Shown here: piece after piece, positions 61,776 through 64,000 of the stretch
Layout: each line of letters starts with the position of its first letter
How positions within the stretch are numbered: position 1 is the stretch's first letter
From: JAFALK01 sp036500605
Lineage (GTDB): Bacteria; Pseudomonadota; Gammaproteobacteria; Burkholderiales; Burkholderiaceae_C
Reading direction: 5' to 3'
Assembly (NCBI GenBank): GCA_036500605.1
Contig: DASYBU010000042.1
Span: 31,114-95,113, forward strand
DNA: 64,000 nucleotides
Position numbers and translations under genes: made by a program
The notes under the pieces: generated by a model
Seen by the model: only the letters and a program-made list of their open reading frames with translations
Told to the model about the DNA's origin: nothing
Database searches by the model: none

Positions 61776-64000
61776 ATGTTGATCGAATCCGTCACCCGCG
61801 TCCTTCCAGCGGGTACGCAGTTGCCGCCCAACGAGGTCTGCGAAACGCTGGCTCTGCGCCTGCGCCAGGAGACCGAAGGCGAGGTGATGTTCGATGCGCC
61901 GTCGCGCGGGCGTTATGCCACCGATGCGTCGATCTACCAGATCATGCCGGTTGGTGTTCTGGTGCCGAAGACCGAGGGCGACATCGCGACGGCGATCGAG
62001 ATCGCACGCGAACTGAAGGTGCCTGTCTTGCCGCGCGGCGGCGGCACCAGCCAGTGCGGGCAGACCACCGGCGCGGCCTTGGTGATCGACAACAGCAAAC
62101 ACTTCCGCCGGGTGCTTGACGTGAACGCCGAGGCGCGCACCGCCGTGGTCGAACCGGGCCTGGTGCTGGACCACCTGAACGCGCATCTGAAGCCGCTCGG
62201 CCTCTGGTATCCGGTCGACGTCTCGACCAGCGCCCAGGCCACCCTGGGCGGCATGGCGGGCAACAACTCCTGCGGCTCGCGCTCGATCGCCTACGGCAAT
62301 ATGGTGCACAACGTGCTCGGCGCAAGCGCCTGGCTTTCGGATGGCTCGCTGGTCGATTTCGGGCCGGTCTCCGGGCTCGATGCGAAGGCCCGCGAGATTG
62401 CCGATTTCGTGCGCGGCCTGGCCGAGCAGCAGCGTGCAGAGATCGCCGAGCGCTGGCCGAAGGTGATGCGCCGGGTCGCCGGCTACAACCTCGACATCTT
62501 CGACAGCCAGAGCGAGCGGCCCTACACGAACGACGGCAGCGTCAATCTCGCGCATCTGCTGATCGGCGCCGAAGGCACGCTGGCCTACACGCGCAGCCTG
62601 ACCTTGAAGCTTGCGGAACTGCCGCGCGCCAAGGTGCTCGGCGTCGTCAACTTCCCGACCTTCCATGCGGCGATGGATGCCGCCCAGCATCTGGTCAAGC
62701 TCGGACCCACGGCGGTCGAACTGGTCGATCGCACGATGATCGAACTGAGCCTGACCAACCCGGCCTTCCGCCCGACGATCGAGGCGGCGCTGCTCGGCAA
62801 GCCGGCCGCCATCCTGCTGGTCGAATTCTCCGGCGCCAACCGGGCAGATCTGCTGCCGAAGCTGAAGCAATTGGTCGAACTGATGGGCGATCTCGGCCTG
62901 CCAGGCAGCGTCGTGCAAATGGCCGACGAGGCGCCGCAGAAAGCGCTGTGGGAAGTCCGCAAGGCCGGGCTCAACATCATGATGAGCCTGAAGGGCGACG
63001 GCAAGCCGGTCAGCTTCATCGAAGACTGCGCGGTGCCGCTCGAAAGCCTGGCCGAATACACCGACGGCCTGACCGAGGTCTTCGCCAAGTACGGCAGCCG
63101 CGGCACCTGGTATGCGCATGCCTCGGTCGGCACCTTGCACGTGCGGCCCATCCTCGACATGCGCACCGACGGCGGCGCCAAGATGCGCGCCATCGCCGAG
63201 GAAGCAAGCGCGCTGGTGCGCAAGTACAAGGGCGCCTTCAGCGGCGAGCATGGCGACGGCCTGTGCCGCGGCGAGTGGATCGAATGGCAGTTCGGCCCGG
63301 CGATCAACGAGGCCTTCCGCGCGATCAAGAACCACCTCGACCCGATCAATCTCTTCAACCCCGGCAAGATCATCGACCCGCCGCGCATGGACGACGGCGC
63401 GTTGTTCCGCTTCGCACCGCCCGATTCGCCGAGACCGTATCAACGGATTCCGCTGGTGCCTGTGCTCGACTGGTCCGCCTGGAACGTGCAGGCCGATCCG
63501 GTCACCGAAGTGACGACCGCACCCGGCACCGGCGGCGACGTGACCGGCGGCTTCGCCAAGGCCGTCGAGATGTGCAACAACAACGGCCACTGCCGCAAGT
63601 TCGACGCCGGCACGATGTGTCCGAGCTACCGCGTCACGCGCGACGAACAGCACCTGACCCGCGGTCGTGCCAACACCTTGCGCCTCGCGATCTCCGGGCA
63701 GTTGGGCCCCGATGCCTTCACCAGCGAGGCGATGGCCGAGACCATGGACCTGTGCGTCGGCTGCAAGGGCTGCAAGCGCGACTGCCCGACCGGCGTCGAC
63801 ATGGCGAAGATGAAGATCGAGGTGAAGTCGGCGGGGCGCATGAGCAAGGGCCTGTCGTTGCGCGACCGGCTGATCGGCGACCTGCCGGCGATGGCGCCCT
63901 ACGCGCGGCGGCTGCCGTGGCTGTTCAACCTCGCGGGGCTGGTGCAGTCGTTGGTAGGCTTCGCCAAGAACCGCTCGCTGCCGAAGTGGCGCACCGACAC
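61776..64000 (+). CDS. FAD-linked oxidase with 4Fe-4S domain (GlcD-GlcF / YdiJ-like), 3' partial
   Basis: Open from ATG 61776 to the window edge: 741 codons visible, continuing beyond. Residues about 50-220 are the PCMH-type FAD domain (VLPRGGGTSQCGQTTGAA, AGNNSCGSRSIAYG), followed by the FAD-linked oxidase C-terminal domain ending GEHGDGLCRGEW and NPGKIIDP. Around residues 590-680 are two ferredoxin-type clusters (CNNNGHCRKF..GTMCPSYR; LCVGCKGCKRDCPTG). It is a membrane-associated D-2-hydroxyacid dehydrogenase; D-lactate, glycolate and D-2-hydroxyglutarate are the known substrates of relatives. The product 2-oxo acid would fit the divergent aminotransferase. Confidence 0.9.
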   Translation, partial: MLIESVTRVLPAGTQLPPNEVCETLALRLRQETEGEVMFDAPSRGRYATDASIYQIMPVGVLVPKTEGDIATAIEIARELKVPVLPRGGGTSQCGQTTGAALVIDNSKHFRRVLDVNAEARTAVVEPGLVLDHLNAHLKPLGLWYPVDVSTSAQATLGGMAGNNSCGSRSIAYGNMVHNVLGASAWLSDGSLVDFGPVSGLDAKAREIADFVRGLAEQQRAEIAERWPKVMRRVAGYNLDIFDSQSERPYTNDGSVNLAHLLIGAEGTLAYTRSLTLKLAELPRAKVLGVVNFPTFHAAMDAAQHLVKLGPTAVELVDRTMIELSLTNPAFRPTIEAALLGKPAAILLVEFSGANRADLLPKLKQLVELMGDLGLPGSVVQMADEAPQKALWEVRKAGLNIMMSLKGDGKPVSFIEDCAVPLESLAEYTDGLTEVFAKYGSRGTWYAHASVGTLHVRPILDMRTDGGAKMRAIAEEASALVRKYKGAFSGEHGDGLCRGEWIEWQFGPAINEAFRAIKNHLDPINLFNPGKIIDPPRMDDGALFRFAPPDSPRPYQRIPLVPVLDWSAWNVQADPVTEVTTAPGTGGDVTGGFAKAVEMCNNNGHCRKFDAGTMCPSYRVTRDEQHLTRGRANTLRLAISGQLGPDAFTSEAMAETMDLCVGCKGCKRDCPTGVDMAKMKIEVKSAGRMSKGLSLRDRLIGDLPAMAPYARRLPWLFNLAGLVQSLVGFAKNRSLPKWRTD

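Noticed and set aside
61740..63653. A 637-codon minus-strand frame opposite the FAD/Fe-S dehydrogenase
   Set aside because: The plus-strand frame has unmistakable FAD and ferredoxin motifs and runs off the window; the minus frame has none.

Overview
The window is GC-rich, gene-dense DNA with many ATGA/GTGA stop-start overlaps. Protein types (a TACO1/YebC paralogue, TonB receptors next to sugar genes, acyl-CoA clusters with APH-type kinases) fit a chromosomal segment of a betaproteobacterium, probably Burkholderiales (Roseateles/Pelomonas-like). That placement is inference from gene content. I see no rRNA, tRNA, CRISPR array, transposase or phage gene.

1-12.8 kb: a three-gene signalling operon (hybrid histidine kinase cut by the window edge, a CheB-CheR fusion, and a receiver-first histidine kinase); a large coiled-coil protein of unknown function split by an in-frame amber codon; a YebC-family regulator; a lipoprotein-type di-haem oxidoreductase with a discoidin domain; and a NarL-type regulator whose receiver has lost its acidic pair.

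12.8-41.4 kb: a catabolic island of about 28 kb with 26 genes in four transcription units. It holds a CoA ligase, four acyl-CoA dehydrogenases, two APH-type kinases, two enoyl-CoA hydratases, two thiolase-family proteins, a DUF35 protein, five SDRs, two CMD-like proteins, an OYE/dienoyl-CoA-reductase-like flavoprotein, a KstD-like flavoprotein, an MFS carrier, a TonB receptor and one TetR regulator. Five copies of one operator-like sequence (consensus CGACCGnCCGGTCGGn) sit at all four promoter regions, so the island looks like a single regulon, probably controlled by its own TetR protein. The enzymes point to uptake and CoA-dependent breakdown of a hydrophobic, probably alicyclic or branched acid (steroid- or terpenoid-like). 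Two steps stand out: phosphorylation/elimination of hydroxyacyl-CoA, and retro-aldol or thiolytic side-chain cleavage. The substrate is not determined by sequence.

41.5-49.2 kb: a sucrose-use locus with a LacI regulator, MFS permease, GH13 sucrose phosphorylase, TonB receptor and fructokinase. It carries two copies of a LacI-type palindrome, one a perfect 20-mer.

49.2-57.5 kb: a membrane fatty-acid-hydroxylase/sterol-desaturase-family protein with an exported beta-propeller; LysR plus an FMN-dependent L-lactate dehydrogenase-type enzyme; an exported protein of unknown function; and an SDR divergent from an IclR regulator.

57.5-64 kb: two divergent units around a GntR operator region. One encodes a glyoxylate-type aminotransferase, an MFS anion carrier and an FAH-family hydratase. 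The other encodes GntR and a large FAD/4Fe-4S 2-hydroxyacid dehydrogenase that runs off the window. Together they suggest use of a 2-hydroxy acid through a 2-oxo acid such as glyoxylate.
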